This document shows, piece after piece, positions 27,301-34,795 of a stretch of DNA of 64,000 bases. The DNA lies in the NCBI RefSeq assembly GCF_028369055.1, contig NZ_JAQNCZ010000001.1:186001-250000 (forward strand), read 5' to 3'. The notes under the pieces were generated by a model, which saw only the letters and a list, made by a program, of their open reading frames with translations, did not search any database and was not told the DNA's origin. The translations under genes were made by a program, and so were the position numbers. Numbering within the stretch: the stretch's first letter is position 1; each line of letters opens with the position of its first letter. Source of the DNA: Cognatishimia sp. SS12 (GTDB lineage: Bacteria; Pseudomonadota; Alphaproteobacteria; Rhodobacterales; Rhodobacteraceae).

Positions 27301-27755
27301 ATCACCGGCTCGCCCAGGCGTTTGACGGCACCGCGCAGCGCGCCTACGACGCCTTTGTTGTCGTCATCCAAAACCTTGCCGGTCAGCATCAGCGCCCAGG
27401 TGGAGGCATTGACCAAAGACGAGGTGGAATGGCCCAGGTGTTTGCCCCAGTCAGACGGGGCAATCTTGTCTTCGATCAGCGCATCAATGGTATCGGCATC
27501 CGGCACGCGCAACAGCGCCTCGGCCAGACACATCAGGGCGATCCCCTCATCGGTGGACAGGCCGTATTCTGCCAGAAACACCTCCATCAGACCGGGCTGG
27601 GTCTGGTTGCGGATCTTGCGCACCAGTTCTGCCGCAGCGCTGCTGATGCGCGCGCGGTCCGTGCTGCTGAGGCCGCTGGCCTCTTGCAAGCGCTGCACCA
27701 GCGCGGTTTCATCCTGATAGGTGAGGGTGTCAATGAGACGGCGATGCGATGTCAT
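24336..27755 (-). CDS. putA: bifunctional proline dehydrogenase / glutamate-semialdehyde dehydrogenase (PutA)
   Basis: A 1139-residue enzyme oxidising proline to glutamate in two steps, with channelling of the intermediate. It lacks the N-terminal ribbon-helix-helix of trifunctional PutA: residue 1 begins a PRODH arm, the FAD-binding beta-alpha barrel spans about 90-460 (VRLVKGAYWDTEVK), the aldehyde dehydrogenase domain about 520-985 (ETGGLNAMIV with catalytic-base Glu; AGQRCSALR with nucleophile Cys near 790), and a C-terminal inactive ALDH-like domain ends the chain. GGAG lies eight bases before the ATG at 27755. It is divergent from an Lrp-type regulator, which replaces the missing DNA-binding domain. 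Confidence 0.97.
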   Translation of the reverse strand: MTSHRRLIDTLTYQDETALVQRLQEASGLSSTDRARISSAAAELVRKIRNQTQPGLMEVFLAEYGLSTDEGIALMCLAEALLRVPDADTIDALIEDKIAPSDWGKHLGHSTSSLVNASTWALMLTGKVLDDDNKGVVGALRGAVKRLGEPVIRTAVGRAMKEMGRQFVLGETIVKAMDRASKMEAKGYTYSYDMLGEAAKTDADAMRYHLAYSRAITAIAAACTHADIRENPGISVKLSALHPRYEVTQRERVMDELVPRLRSLALLAKSAKMGLNIDAEEADRLSISMDVIETVLSEPALAGWDGFGVVVQAYGKRAGATLDYLYELATKLDRKIMVRLVKGAYWDTEVKLAQVNGLADFPVFTNKSATDISYIANARKLLGMTDRIYPQFATHNAHTVAAVLDMATDKTTFEFQRLHGMGESLHDIVHRAEGTRCRIYAPVGAHRDLLAYLVRRLLENGANSSFVNQIVDEDVAPETVARDPFETYAEVSGSLTTGPELFAPERVNSQGFDLRDVPTLEKIDAARTPYRDVAWHAVPLLAADAPTLAPVPVTNPYLPGDSLGTVAHASPEGIELALASAKPWDASPEERAAVLNKAADLFEENFGLFFAILAREAGKTPMDQVAELREAVDFLRFYAANAPSDAPAGVFACISPWNFPLAIFTGQISAALAAGNAVLAKPADQTPLIAYEAVKLLHQAGVPRSALQLVIGSGSKVGAAITSDPRVNGVCFTGSTATAQRIRKAMADNMAPGAPLIAETGGLNAMIVDSTALPEQAVTAIVESAFQSAGQRCSALRCLYLQEDIADHVLEMLVGAMKELNLNDPWHYSTDSGPVIDAGAQQEISAHIAEAQAEGRVLYQLRTPQTGTFVAPSIIRVNSIADLEKEIFGPVLHVATFKAGEIDAVIDAINATGYGLTFGLQTRIDDRVQHVSDRIHAGNVYVNRNQIGAIVGSQPFGGEGLSGTGPKAGGPHYLSRFRAVPTEEANGTWANSMDAAAMQKAIDSAPAGAPVTTVSLPGPTGESNRLSTESRAPVLCLGPGADAAAAQAAAITELGGRAAQASGSLEAAALRTLSGFAGVLWWGDADTARAYEKALAEREGALIPLITGQPDVTRARAERHVCVDTTAAGGNAALLGGAA

Positions 27756-27797
27756 GGGATTCTCCACGAAGGTATTTCGGCGATTTGAATAGTATTG

Positions 27798-27808
27798 CAT
27801 ATCATATG
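27798..27808. promoter_or_regulatory. palindrome in putA-putR gap
   Basis: CATAT-C-ATATG, an 11-base perfect dyad in the AT-rich 117-base space between putA and its divergent Lrp-type regulator, a likely operator position. Further AT-rich half-site-like sequences (TATTCACATTAATATGG) lie downstream at about 27823-27840. Confidence 0.35.
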
Positions 27809-27872
27809 TGGTCTTTTCGTCTTATTCACATTAATATGGTATTCGTTTCGCCTAAAGATTGGGGTTATTGAT

Positions 27873-28343
27873 ATGCAAAGTGATCAGGTTGAATTGGATC
27901 GTCACGACCATAAGATTCTGGATGCGCTCGCCAGCGACGGGCGGATGTCTATCACGGACCTGGCCAAGACCATCGGACTGTCAAAAACACCCACACAGGC
28001 GCGGCTGCGGCGGCTGGAAAAGGATGGTGTGATCAGCGGCTATCGCGCCATGGTGGATCCGGTGCGCTTGGGGCTTGATCACATCGCCTATGTCGAGGTG
28101 AAGCTGGACGACACGCGCGAAGCGGCGTTGCGGGCCTTTAACGCGGCGGTGCGCAAGATTGCCGAGGTTGAGCAGGCGCATATGATGGCGAGCCATTTTG
28201 ACTATCTGCTGAAAGTGCGGACCCGCAATATGAAAGGGTTCCGCCGTGTCTTGGGCGAAAAAATCTCGACTCTCCCGCATGTTGCCAGCACCTCGACCTT
28301 TATGGTGATGGAAGCGGTGAAGGAATTTGGCTTGGATGACTGA
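27873..28343 (+). CDS. putR: Lrp/AsnC family regulator of proline catabolism
   Basis: A 156-residue feast/famine regulator: winged helix at about residues 10-60 (LDRHDHKILDALASDGR; LAKTIGLSKTPTQARLRRLE) and a C-terminal ligand-binding RAM domain (YVEVKLDD; FDYLLKVRTRNMKGFRRVL). Divergent pairing with putA is the PutR arrangement known in alphaproteobacteria such as Agrobacterium and Rhodobacter, where it activates putA in response to proline. Start 27873 is preferred because it gives the normal short N-terminus; a longer frame to 27795 adds a hydrophobic leader that overlaps the operator region. Confidence 0.92.
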   Translation: MQSDQVELDRHDHKILDALASDGRMSITDLAKTIGLSKTPTQARLRRLEKDGVISGYRAMVDPVRLGLDHIAYVEVKLDDTREAALRAFNAAVRKIAEVEQAHMMASHFDYLLKVRTRNMKGFRRVLGEKISTLPHVASTSTFMVMEAVKEFGLDD

Positions 28344-28457
28344 TGGACAAAGCTGCGGCTCTTTGCCGGGGCAAAGCCCCTGTGGTTTGCCATCACAGAT
28401 CTGTTGAATCGGCCTTTACACCCCATGCCGGCACGCTATTGTCGCGCGCGTTGGTGC

Positions 28458-28544
28458 GCCCTCGTGGTGGAATGGTAGACACAGGAGACTTAAAATCTCT
28501 AGGCCGTATAGGCCGTGCCGGTTCGAGTCCGGCCGAGGGTACCA
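28458..28544 (+). tRNA. tRNA-Leu (anticodon UAA)
   Basis: An 87-base class II tRNA: acceptor GCCCTCG/CGAGGGT (G1-U72 pair as in Escherichia coli leucine tRNAs), discriminator A and encoded CCA at 28542-28544, D-arm GGTGGAATGGTAGACAC, anticodon stem GGAGA/TCTCT with loop CTTAAAA (anticodon TAA), long variable arm GGCCGTATAGGCC, and T-arm CCGGTTCGAGTCCGG. Confidence 0.97.
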
Positions 28545-28563
28545 ACAAATGTCGCGGTAGCCG

Positions 28564-28866
28564 TTATTGGGCCGACTGCGCCAGACGCACGTGTTCGCGG
28601 GCATCGCGCATGAGGTCGCTGACAAATTCCGGATTTTCGGCGAGCCAAGCGCGATAGGCGTGATAGCCGCGCATGTCGAAATCAAAGCGCTCTGCGCTGG
28701 ACATCGCTTGATAGGTGGCGGCGTCTGTATCCCTGAGCAATTCAAATTTTATCGCCGTCTGATAGCCGACGCAAAGCTGCGCGTCTTCAAGGGGCAGGGG
28801 CGCAATTTCGGCTTGGGCGTTGCAGAAGAAAAAGGCGGTAATCAGGTGGATAAATTCCGGTGTCAT
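28564..28866 (-). CDS. hypothetical small protein with N-terminal hydrophobic segment
   Basis: A 100-residue protein that I do not recognise. A hydrophobic stretch near the N-terminus (FIHLITAFFFCNAQA) could be a short signal peptide cleaved after NAQA; the rest is acidic and tyrosine-rich (ERFDFDMRGYHAYRAWLAEN) with two Cys including C19 near the possible cleavage site. GGAGGGAAC lies directly before the ATG at 28866, a strong ribosome site that decides the start. It lies tail to tail with tRNA-Leu, 20 bases away. A periplasmic role is inferred only from the leader. Confidence 0.65.
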   Translation of the reverse strand: MTPEFIHLITAFFFCNAQAEIAPLPLEDAQLCVGYQTAIKFELLRDTDAATYQAMSSAERFDFDMRGYHAYRAWLAENPEFVSDLMRDAREHVRLAQSAQ

Positions 28867-29148
28867 TCTTGTTCCCTCCAGCCATTCAAAGCGGGGGGAG
28901 CAAGGTAAAACTACACGGGCTACGCGACACACAGCGCGCGCCGAACTCTCCACAGGGCTTTGAAGCAGTTCTTTATGTGTTGAAAAACGCGCAGCACATC
29001 CAGTCTTGGCGGCACGTCTGGGCACAGCTTGAACAGCGCGGTACCCTTATTTACTGTCGCATAAAGAGTGTGAATGTTCAATTATTATGTTAATATTCGG
29101 CGTGGTTCGCAAGAATATTGCGCGACGCCATGCTGAGGGGTTGGGCAT
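28867..29148. other. intergenic gap, nothing recognised beyond an AT-rich stretch
   Basis: The space upstream of the small hypothetical gene and beyond the metG terminator. The part at about 29040-29115 is AT-rich (TTCAATTATTATGTTAATATTC) against the local GC background and may hold the promoter of the minus-strand hypothetical gene; no gene, RNA or convincing promoter pair is seen. Confidence 0.4.
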
Positions 29149-29172
29149 AAAAAACGCGGCCCGCCGGGCCGC
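29149..29172 (-). terminator. rho-independent terminator of metG
   Basis: GCGGCCC-GCC-GGGCCGC stem; on the minus strand the stem is followed by GTTTTTTATG. It lies 27 bases beyond the metG stop. Confidence 0.85.
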
Positions 29173-29198
29173 GCTTGTCGCTTTGGACAGCTCTGTGC

Positions 29199-30911
29199 TT
29201 AGTCGCGGGTGCCAGCGAAGCGTTCTTGCCAGCTGTCGCGTTCCTCATCGGTGATCTTGCGGAATGTCACCTCGGGCACGGTAAAGGCATGGCCGGGGGC
29301 CAATTTGGAGAGCTGCGCGGCCACATCGTCGGGCCATGGCGTCTCTTCGGCGTTCATGGAGCCCAGGAGAGAGGCGGCGGCATCCGGGATGAATGGCGCG
29401 GAGAGGACCGCATAAAGCGGGATCAGGTTCAGCGCGAGCCGGATCTGAATTGCGGCCTTGGCCGGGTCGGTCTTGAACGTCGACCAGGGGGCCACGGTCT
29501 GCAGATATTCATTGCCCGCCGCCCAGATCGCGCGCAAATCTTGCGCCGATTTGCGCACTTCCATGGCTTCCATGTGCTGCTCATAGGTGCGTACACGTCG
29601 GCTGATATCTTCGATCAACGCCAATTCGTCGGGGCCATAATTGCCACCTTCGGGCACCGCTTCGGAGAATTTGGAGCGGCAGAACTTGGTGACGCGCGAG
29701 ACAAAGTTGCCCAGCACATCCGCCAGATCCTTGTTGCAGGAGCTTTGGAAGCTTTCCCAGGTAAATTCGCTGTCGCTGCTTTCAGGCGCATGGCTCAGTA
29801 GCCACCAGCGCCAGTAGTCGGCAGGCAAGAGTTCTAGCGCCTGATCCATAAAGACGCCGCGCCCGCGCGAGGTTGAGAATTGGCCACCATCATAGTTCAA
29901 GTAGTTGAAGGATTTGATGTAATCCACCAGCTTCCACGGCTCGCCCGAGCCAAAGATCGTCACCGGGAACGATAGGGTGTGGAAGGGCACGTTGTCCTTG
30001 CCCATGAACTGGGTGTAGGTCACATCTTCGGCCCCTTTGTCGGTGCGCCACCAGCGTGCCCAATCGGTGCCTTTGCCCGCATCCACCCATTCCTGGGCTG
30101 CCGCGATATATTCGATCGGGGCATCAAACCAAACGTAGAACACCTTGCCTTCCATGCCGGGCCAAGGGGCATCGCCTTTCATCACCGGCACGCCCCAATC
30201 AAGATCACGGGTGATGCCGCGGTCTTGCAACCCATCGCCGTCGTTCAGCCATTTCTTGGCGATGGATGTGGTCAGCACCGGCCAGTCACTTTTGCTGTCG
30301 ATCCAGTCCGCCAGTTTGCCGCGCATTTCGGATTGGCGCAGATAGAGGTGCTTGGTTTCGCGTTCCTCAAGTTCGGTCGAGCCGGAGATGGTGGAATAGG
30401 GGTTGATCAGATCGGTTGGATCGAGCTGCTTGGTGCAGTTGTCACACTGATCCCCGCGCGCGCTTTCAAAGCCGCAGTTGGGGCAGGTGCCTTCGATATA
30501 GCGATCCGGCAGGAACCGCCCATCGGCATGGGAATACATCTGGGTTTCGCTGACTTCGCGGATCAGGCCCGCATCGGCCAGTCGGCCTGCGAAATGCTGG
30601 GTCAGCTTATGGTTCTGCACGCTGGAGGAGCGGCCAAAATGGTCAAAGGACAGGCGAAAGCCTTCGGCGATGCGGGCCTGAACCTCGTGCATTTCGGCGC
30701 AATATTCTGCGACGGGTTTGCCGGCTTTGGCCGCGGCCAGTTCTGCCGGGGTGCCATGTTCATCGGTGGCGCAGAGAAACATCACCTCATGGCCGCGCCC
30801 ACGCTGATACCGGGCGAACAAATCCGCAGGCAATTGGCTGCCAACAAGGTTGCCCAGATGTTTGATGCCATTGATATACGGAATGGCGGATGTGATCAGG
30901 TGCCGTGCCAT
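29199..30911 (-). CDS. metG: methionyl-tRNA synthetase
   Basis: A 570-residue class I synthetase charging tRNA-Met. The HIGH-like motif is [12 protein letters not shown] near residue 12, the zinc knuckle of the connective domain is [17 protein letters not shown], and the KMSKS-equivalent loop reads QFSTSRGRG. The C-terminal anticodon-binding helical bundle ends without the tRNA-binding EMAP-like extension. AAGGAAAG precedes the ATG at 30911; extension upstream to 31025 has no support. It faces away from the aldo/keto reductase, and its terminator lies at 29149. Confidence 0.97.
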   Translation of the reverse strand: MARHLITSAIPYINGIKHLGNLVGSQLPADLFARYQRGRGHEVMFLCATDEHGTPAELAAAKAGKPVAEYCAEMHEVQARIAEGFRLSFDHFGRSSSVQNHKLTQHFAGRLADAGLIREVSETQMYSHADGRFLPDRYIEGTCPNCGFESARGDQCDNCTKQLDPTDLINPYSTISGSTELEERETKHLYLRQSEMRGKLADWIDSKSDWPVLTTSIAKKWLNDGDGLQDRGITRDLDWGVPVMKGDAPWPGMEGKVFYVWFDAPIEYIAAAQEWVDAGKGTDWARWWRTDKGAEDVTYTQFMGKDNVPFHTLSFPVTIFGSGEPWKLVDYIKSFNYLNYDGGQFSTSRGRGVFMDQALELLPADYWRWWLLSHAPESSDSEFTWESFQSSCNKDLADVLGNFVSRVTKFCRSKFSEAVPEGGNYGPDELALIEDISRRVRTYEQHMEAMEVRKSAQDLRAIWAAGNEYLQTVAPWSTFKTDPAKAAIQIRLALNLIPLYAVLSAPFIPDAAASLLGSMNAEETPWPDDVAAQLSKLAPGHAFTVPEVTFRKITDEERDSWQERFAGTRD

Positions 30912-31120
30912 GGATCGCTTTCCTTCATGCGGTGTCCGGCCTTCCCTAGACCAAAGTTGCCCCCAGTTCCAGAGGCGGATGCGATCTGGATCCCGAATGG
31001 GCGCGTGTCGAGTATCTTCTTGCAATGAAAGGGTGCCGTGCCAAAAAAATCGCGGGTTTTGCGGTTGCAGTCTGCGGTGTCGCCCTTACCTTTGAGCCAA
31101 GCAACAGAGAGGACAGTGCC

Positions 31121-32164
31121 ATGAAACGCAACCGGCTTGGCCGCACCGATATCGAGGTTTCGGCCCTGTGCCTTGGGACCATGACCTATGGGACACAGAC
31201 CCCCATCGAGGACGCCCACCAACAGATGGATATGGCGCTAACGGCGGGGATTGATTTCTGGGACACGGCTGAAATGTACCCGGTCAATCCGGTCGCGGCC
31301 GAACACCAGGGGCGCTCCGAAGAATTCATTGGCAGCTGGTTTGAAAAATCCGGCCGCCGGAATGAAGTGATCCTGGCCACGAAACATTCGGGCGAGGGCA
31401 TGAAGATCGTGCGTGATGGCGCGCCCATTTCATCGGCCACAATTCCAGAGGCGATTGATGGCTCGCTTAAGCGGCTCAAGACCGATTACATCGATCTTTA
31501 TCAGTTCCACTGGCCCAATCGCGGCAGCTATATGTTCCGCAAGAATTGGACATTTGATCCCAGCGATCAGCCGCGCGCCGAAACGCTCGACAACATGGCA
31601 GATTGTCTTGAGGCGCTGCAAAAAGAAGTGGCGCGCGGGCGCATTCGCGCCTTTGGCCTGTCCAACGAAAGTGCTTGGGGCATGGCGCAATGGGTGCGGC
31701 TTGCCGAAGAGATGGGCGCGCCGCGTGCGGCCAGCATCCAGAACGAATATTCGCTGCTCTGCCGCCTCTATGATACGGATCTGGCTGAACTCAGCCATCA
31801 GGAAGACGTGGGGCTGATGGCCTTCTCGCCGCTGGCCACCGGGCTGCTGACCGGCAAATACCAGGGCGGGGCGGTGCCTGAGGGCTCGCGCCTGTCGATC
31901 GGGCGCAATCTGGGTGGCCGGATGAATGATCGCACATTGCCGATCACGCAGCTGTATCTGGATCTGGCAGCGCGTCATGATCTGGACCCGGTGCATATGG
32001 CGCTGGCCTGGTGCATGCAGCGCCCGTTTATGATGTCCGCGATCTTCGGCGCGACCACTGCGGCGCAGCTGGAGCATATCATTGCCGGTAAGGATTTGGT
32101 GCTGAGCGATGCCGTGATGCGCGAAATCGACCAAATCCACCAAAGCGCGCCAGCGCCGTATTGA
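31121..32164 (+). CDS. aldo/keto reductase, Tas-like
   Basis: A 347-residue NADP(H)-dependent TIM-barrel oxidoreductase. The catalytic tetrad is in place: Asp and Tyr in FWDTAEMYPVNPVAA, Lys in ILATKHSG, and His in LYQFHWPNRG. The sequence AEMYPVNP...EHQGRSEEFIG is characteristic of the Tas subgroup, named after Escherichia coli Tas, whose physiological substrate is unsettled. AGAGAGGACA precedes the ATG at 31121, which decides the start. It reads toward the minus-strand histidine kinase gene. Confidence 0.93.
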   Translation: MKRNRLGRTDIEVSALCLGTMTYGTQTPIEDAHQQMDMALTAGIDFWDTAEMYPVNPVAAEHQGRSEEFIGSWFEKSGRRNEVILATKHSGEGMKIVRDGAPISSATIPEAIDGSLKRLKTDYIDLYQFHWPNRGSYMFRKNWTFDPSDQPRAETLDNMADCLEALQKEVARGRIRAFGLSNESAWGMAQWVRLAEEMGAPRAASIQNEYSLLCRLYDTDLAELSHQEDVGLMAFSPLATGLLTGKYQGGAVPEGSRLSIGRNLGGRMNDRTLPITQLYLDLAARHDLDPVHMALAWCMQRPFMMSAIFGATTAAQLEHIIAGKDLVLSDAVMREIDQIHQSAPAPY

Positions 32165-32214
32165 GGCGCGGCCGACGCATGAGACCAAACGTGACCGTCA
32201 CCACAATCTGACGG

Positions 32215-33393
32215 TCACGCCATACCGAAATTCGCATCTATGACCCGTGCGGCCATGTTTGCAGTTCCTTGCGCGCTTTCATCGGTTTCCAGCACATGGA
32301 TGGGCACGCGCAGCCGATACACCAACCGATCGCTTTCGATCACACGTTCGGCCGTGCCCTGAAGCATCGTCGGGATAATCTTGGTCAGCAGGGTAGAGCC
32401 GAAACTCGCCGTTCCCTCGACATTGCCCCCGGCCATACCCGAAAGATCCTCCTGCCATTCAACCACCAGCTGCGGATCGGCCGCCTCCGTTTCTCTGCGC
32501 CAAGTTACGGACACCTGACCGTCGTCCCCGGACAACGCGCCGTATTTTTGCGTGTTGGTGGCAAGTTCATGAAGGGCCAGACCAAATTGCTGCGCCGCTT
32601 CTGAGCTGATGTGCAAATCGGGGCCATCGACGCGAATACGGTCTTCGTATGTCAGGCGCAGGGGGGTGAGTTGATTGTCCACTACGGTTCCCAGGTCTGC
32701 GGAGGCAGAGCTATCTCCCCCGATCACCATAGACGTCGCACTGGCCAGCGCATTGATGCGCCCCAGCAGGACCGAAACATAGTCATCAATATTGGTTTGC
32801 CCACGCGCGCTTTGCCGGGCGATGGATCCAACCACAGCCAGAAGATTTTTGCTACGGTGCACCGCTTCGCGCGCCACCACGGCCATTTTGGCATTGGCCT
32901 GTTCAAGCTCTTCTGTGCGCTCGGCGACCGTTGCTTCCAGCGCCAGCTTGATCTCGCGCAGCTCGGCCTCTGACGCTTCGTATTTGGCGACTTGTTCGCG
33001 CAATTTCTGGTTCAGCGCCTCGAGCTCTCCGTGGCTTGGAATTGCGATGAGCGTCGGCACAAGGCGGAACAGCACAAGCGCCGTCAGCCCCGACACAAGC
33101 CCGGTGGCGAGTTTGGCGATCCCAACATAGGGGTAAATTGGCCACCACAGGGTGACGATGTTCAAAAGGTGGGTGAGGCCACAGAGCAGAATAAACCCGG
33201 CAAATAGCAACACCAGCTTGCGGTTGCGCAGGTCGGGACGTTGTTTCAGCACCCGCAGCAGCGATACCGGGATCGCGGTGTAGGCCGCAAAAATAAGTAC
33301 ATCAGAGCCCGCCCAGAGCACCACGAGCCAAGGCTGCCAAAGCAGACACATGCCGTGGGGCATGTACTGCCAGATATCAATGAAATGTCCCAT
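32215..33393 (-). CDS. HWE-type sensor histidine kinase with ethylene-receptor-like membrane domain
   Basis: A 392-residue orphan sensor kinase. Residues 20-115 form three or four membrane helices matching the plant ETR1 ethylene-binding domain: Asp31, Tyr38, Ile41, Pro42, Cys71 and His75 align with ETR1 D25, Y32, I35, P36, C65 and H69 at a constant offset of six, including the copper-ligand pair C-G-L-T-H in FAGFILLCGLTHLLN. A coiled coil (about 122-170) leads to an HWE kinase: His179 in REAVHRSKNLLAVV, N-box LALHELATNTQKYGALS, WQE, and FGSTLLTKI. Whether it binds copper and ethylene is inferred from residues only. No response regulator is adjacent. Confidence 0.9.
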   Translation of the reverse strand: MGHFIDIWQYMPHGMCLLWQPWLVVLWAGSDVLIFAAYTAIPVSLLRVLKQRPDLRNRKLVLLFAGFILLCGLTHLLNIVTLWWPIYPYVGIAKLATGLVSGLTALVLFRLVPTLIAIPSHGELEALNQKLREQVAKYEASEAELREIKLALEATVAERTEELEQANAKMAVVAREAVHRSKNLLAVVGSIARQSARGQTNIDDYVSVLLGRINALASATSMVIGGDSSASADLGTVVDNQLTPLRLTYEDRIRVDGPDLHISSEAAQQFGLALHELATNTQKYGALSGDDGQVSVTWRRETEAADPQLVVEWQEDLSGMAGGNVEGTASFGSTLLTKIIPTMLQGTAERVIESDRLVYRLRVPIHVLETDESAQGTANMAARVIDANFGMA

Positions 33394-33562
33394 GATTCTT
33401 TATCTCTGCCCAAAGTCAATATAAGTGCTAGCACTATCCACGCCGCAGATAGAAGAACTATGCCGCTTCTGGCAGAATGCGAGGGTAATGCGAGGCTAAG
33501 GTGGGCACATTAGATCACCCCTGCCGTCTCGGAATAGGCAAAAACACTCAACAACGATGCAC

Positions 33563-33590
33563 AAAAAAGGCCCCACTGGTGCGGGGCCTT
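33563..33590 (-). terminator. rho-independent terminator of the TadE/TadG-like unit
   Basis: AAGGCCCC and GGGGCCTT pair around an eight-base loop; on the minus strand six T follow. It lies just past the last of the three minus-strand pilus-type genes. Confidence 0.85.
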
Positions 33591-33613
33591 TCTGTCATGC
33601 TCGTATCTTTGCG

Positions 33614-34258
33614 TTAGCCGGTCGTATCGCTGCTTGTGCCATCGTCAAAGGCCAAGAGCGGTGCATAGCGGGGGCGGGTGAACACAAACGTATCGATATC
33701 GTGGTCCCCAAGGCCGACATTCAGAATTGGGCTGTAGGTAAAGAAGCTCTCAACCACAATCACCGTATCCTGGTCTGCCATGGTCGGCAGGCTGTCTGCC
33801 AGATCCACCATATCGCTGGCTTGCATGGCTTCGTATTGCGCGCCGCGCACTTCGGACCATTGCAGCTCATAGGCGGCGTCGGTTTCGTTCCAGGTGATCA
33901 CCGAGAGCCGCAGGGAGGCACCGGGGTCTGGTGTGACCTCAACGCCGTCGATATTCAGCGTCGCCGCATATTCGGTGTTTTCCGCCTGTCCGCCGACCAT
34001 CGCCTCAAACAAGGTCAGTGTATTGTCGACGTAGGTTGGCGTGATCGCATTGGTTTCACGCGACAACATATCGCTGATGGTATAGCTGGCTTTTTCGGCG
34101 GCTGATTTGGTGCGGAACACATCAAAGTAGATCGCCATGGCCGCCATCGCCCAAAGCAGCAACGGCAGGATCAGCGCGGTTTCCACCGCGATGGTGCCAT
34201 CTTTGTTCTTGGCGAATTGCGCCAGTCCGGCGCGAAGTCGTTTTGCAAACCGTGTCAT
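33614..34258 (-). CDS. TadE/TadG-like pilus assembly protein
   Basis: A 214-residue single-pass membrane protein: basic cytoplasmic N-terminus (about 1-18), then the TadE-type prepilin-like segment (DGTIAVETALILPLLLWAM, with the conserved Glu in the helix) and a periplasmic C-terminal domain rich in Asp/Thr. TadE and TadF are processed by TadV and act in Flp/Tad pilus assembly. It is third in a minus-strand unit, starting three bases after the previous stop. No other Tad genes are in the window, so its partner machinery must lie elsewhere. Confidence 0.85.
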   Translation of the reverse strand: MTRFAKRLRAGLAQFAKNKDGTIAVETALILPLLLWAMAAMAIYFDVFRTKSAAEKASYTISDMLSRETNAITPTYVDNTLTLFEAMVGGQAENTEYAATLNIDGVEVTPDPGASLRLSVITWNETDAAYELQWSEVRGAQYEAMQASDMVDLADSLPTMADQDTVIVVESFFTYSPILNVGLGDHDIDTFVFTRPRYAPLLAFDDGTSSDTTG

Positions 34259-34261
34259 AGC

Positions 34262-34795
34262 TTAACGAGGCTCCTGTACAAAGGCCGTCATCTTGGTGAT
34301 GCTGGCATAGCCGGCGTCATCCTGTGTCAACGCGGCTGCAAAGCTTGTGCCGGGGAAAATCGGTTCAAACTTGGCGCAGGCGCGAATGATGACCAGCTCG
34401 TTATCCATGCCAAAGCTGTATTCTGACATGGGGGTGATTTCGGTGGATTTGTCGATGCAGGCATAGTCCTCTGGCAGGGCCTCCCAGGCGCGCAGATTGC
34501 GCGGCAAGAGTTCCAGCGTCAGGTTCTCCTGACAATCTGGCACCACGCCATATTGGCAGACCATGGCCTTCAACTCTTCATGCGTGGGGGAGGCCCCTGT
34601 GTTCAGACGGATCCAGCGCACCGTTTCATCCAGCGACCGTTCCAGCATGGTTTGCCGGATCGTCATGATCCCGATTTCCACACCCGCCATCAAGGCCAGC
34701 AGAAGGATCGGCACCATTACCACAAATTCGGTTGCGATATTCCCGGCGTCCTCGCGGCGGAACGCACGCAGTTTGTTCAGCAATACCTGTTTCAT
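34262..34795 (-). CDS. TadE/TadF-like pilus assembly protein
   Basis: A 177-residue pseudopilin-like protein. A charged leader (RREDAGNIATEF) precedes a transmembrane helix (VVMVPILLLALMAGVEIG) holding the hallmark Glu seven residues before its hydrophobic core, and a periplasmic domain with four cysteines follows. The start overlaps the vWA gene stop by four bases (ATGA), so the unit is translationally coupled. It probably works with the neighbouring vWA protein in pilus assembly or in a related surface structure. Confidence 0.85.
   Translation of the reverse strand: MKQVLLNKLRAFRREDAGNIATEFVVMVPILLLALMAGVEIGIMTIRQTMLERSLDETVRWIRLNTGASPTHEELKAMVCQYGVVPDCQENLTLELLPRNLRAWEALPEDYACIDKSTEITPMSEYSFGMDNELVIIRACAKFEPIFPGTSFAAALTQDDAGYASITKMTAFVQEPR

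Noticed and set aside
25662..27788. 708-codon open frame on the plus strand opposite putA
   Set aside because: Low-complexity, His/Arg/Gly-rich translation without domains; it is the mirror of high-GC codon use in the intact putA gene on the other strand.
28343..28657. 104-codon frame through the tRNA-Leu(UAA) gene
   Set aside because: The frame runs through the tRNA and has no independent support.
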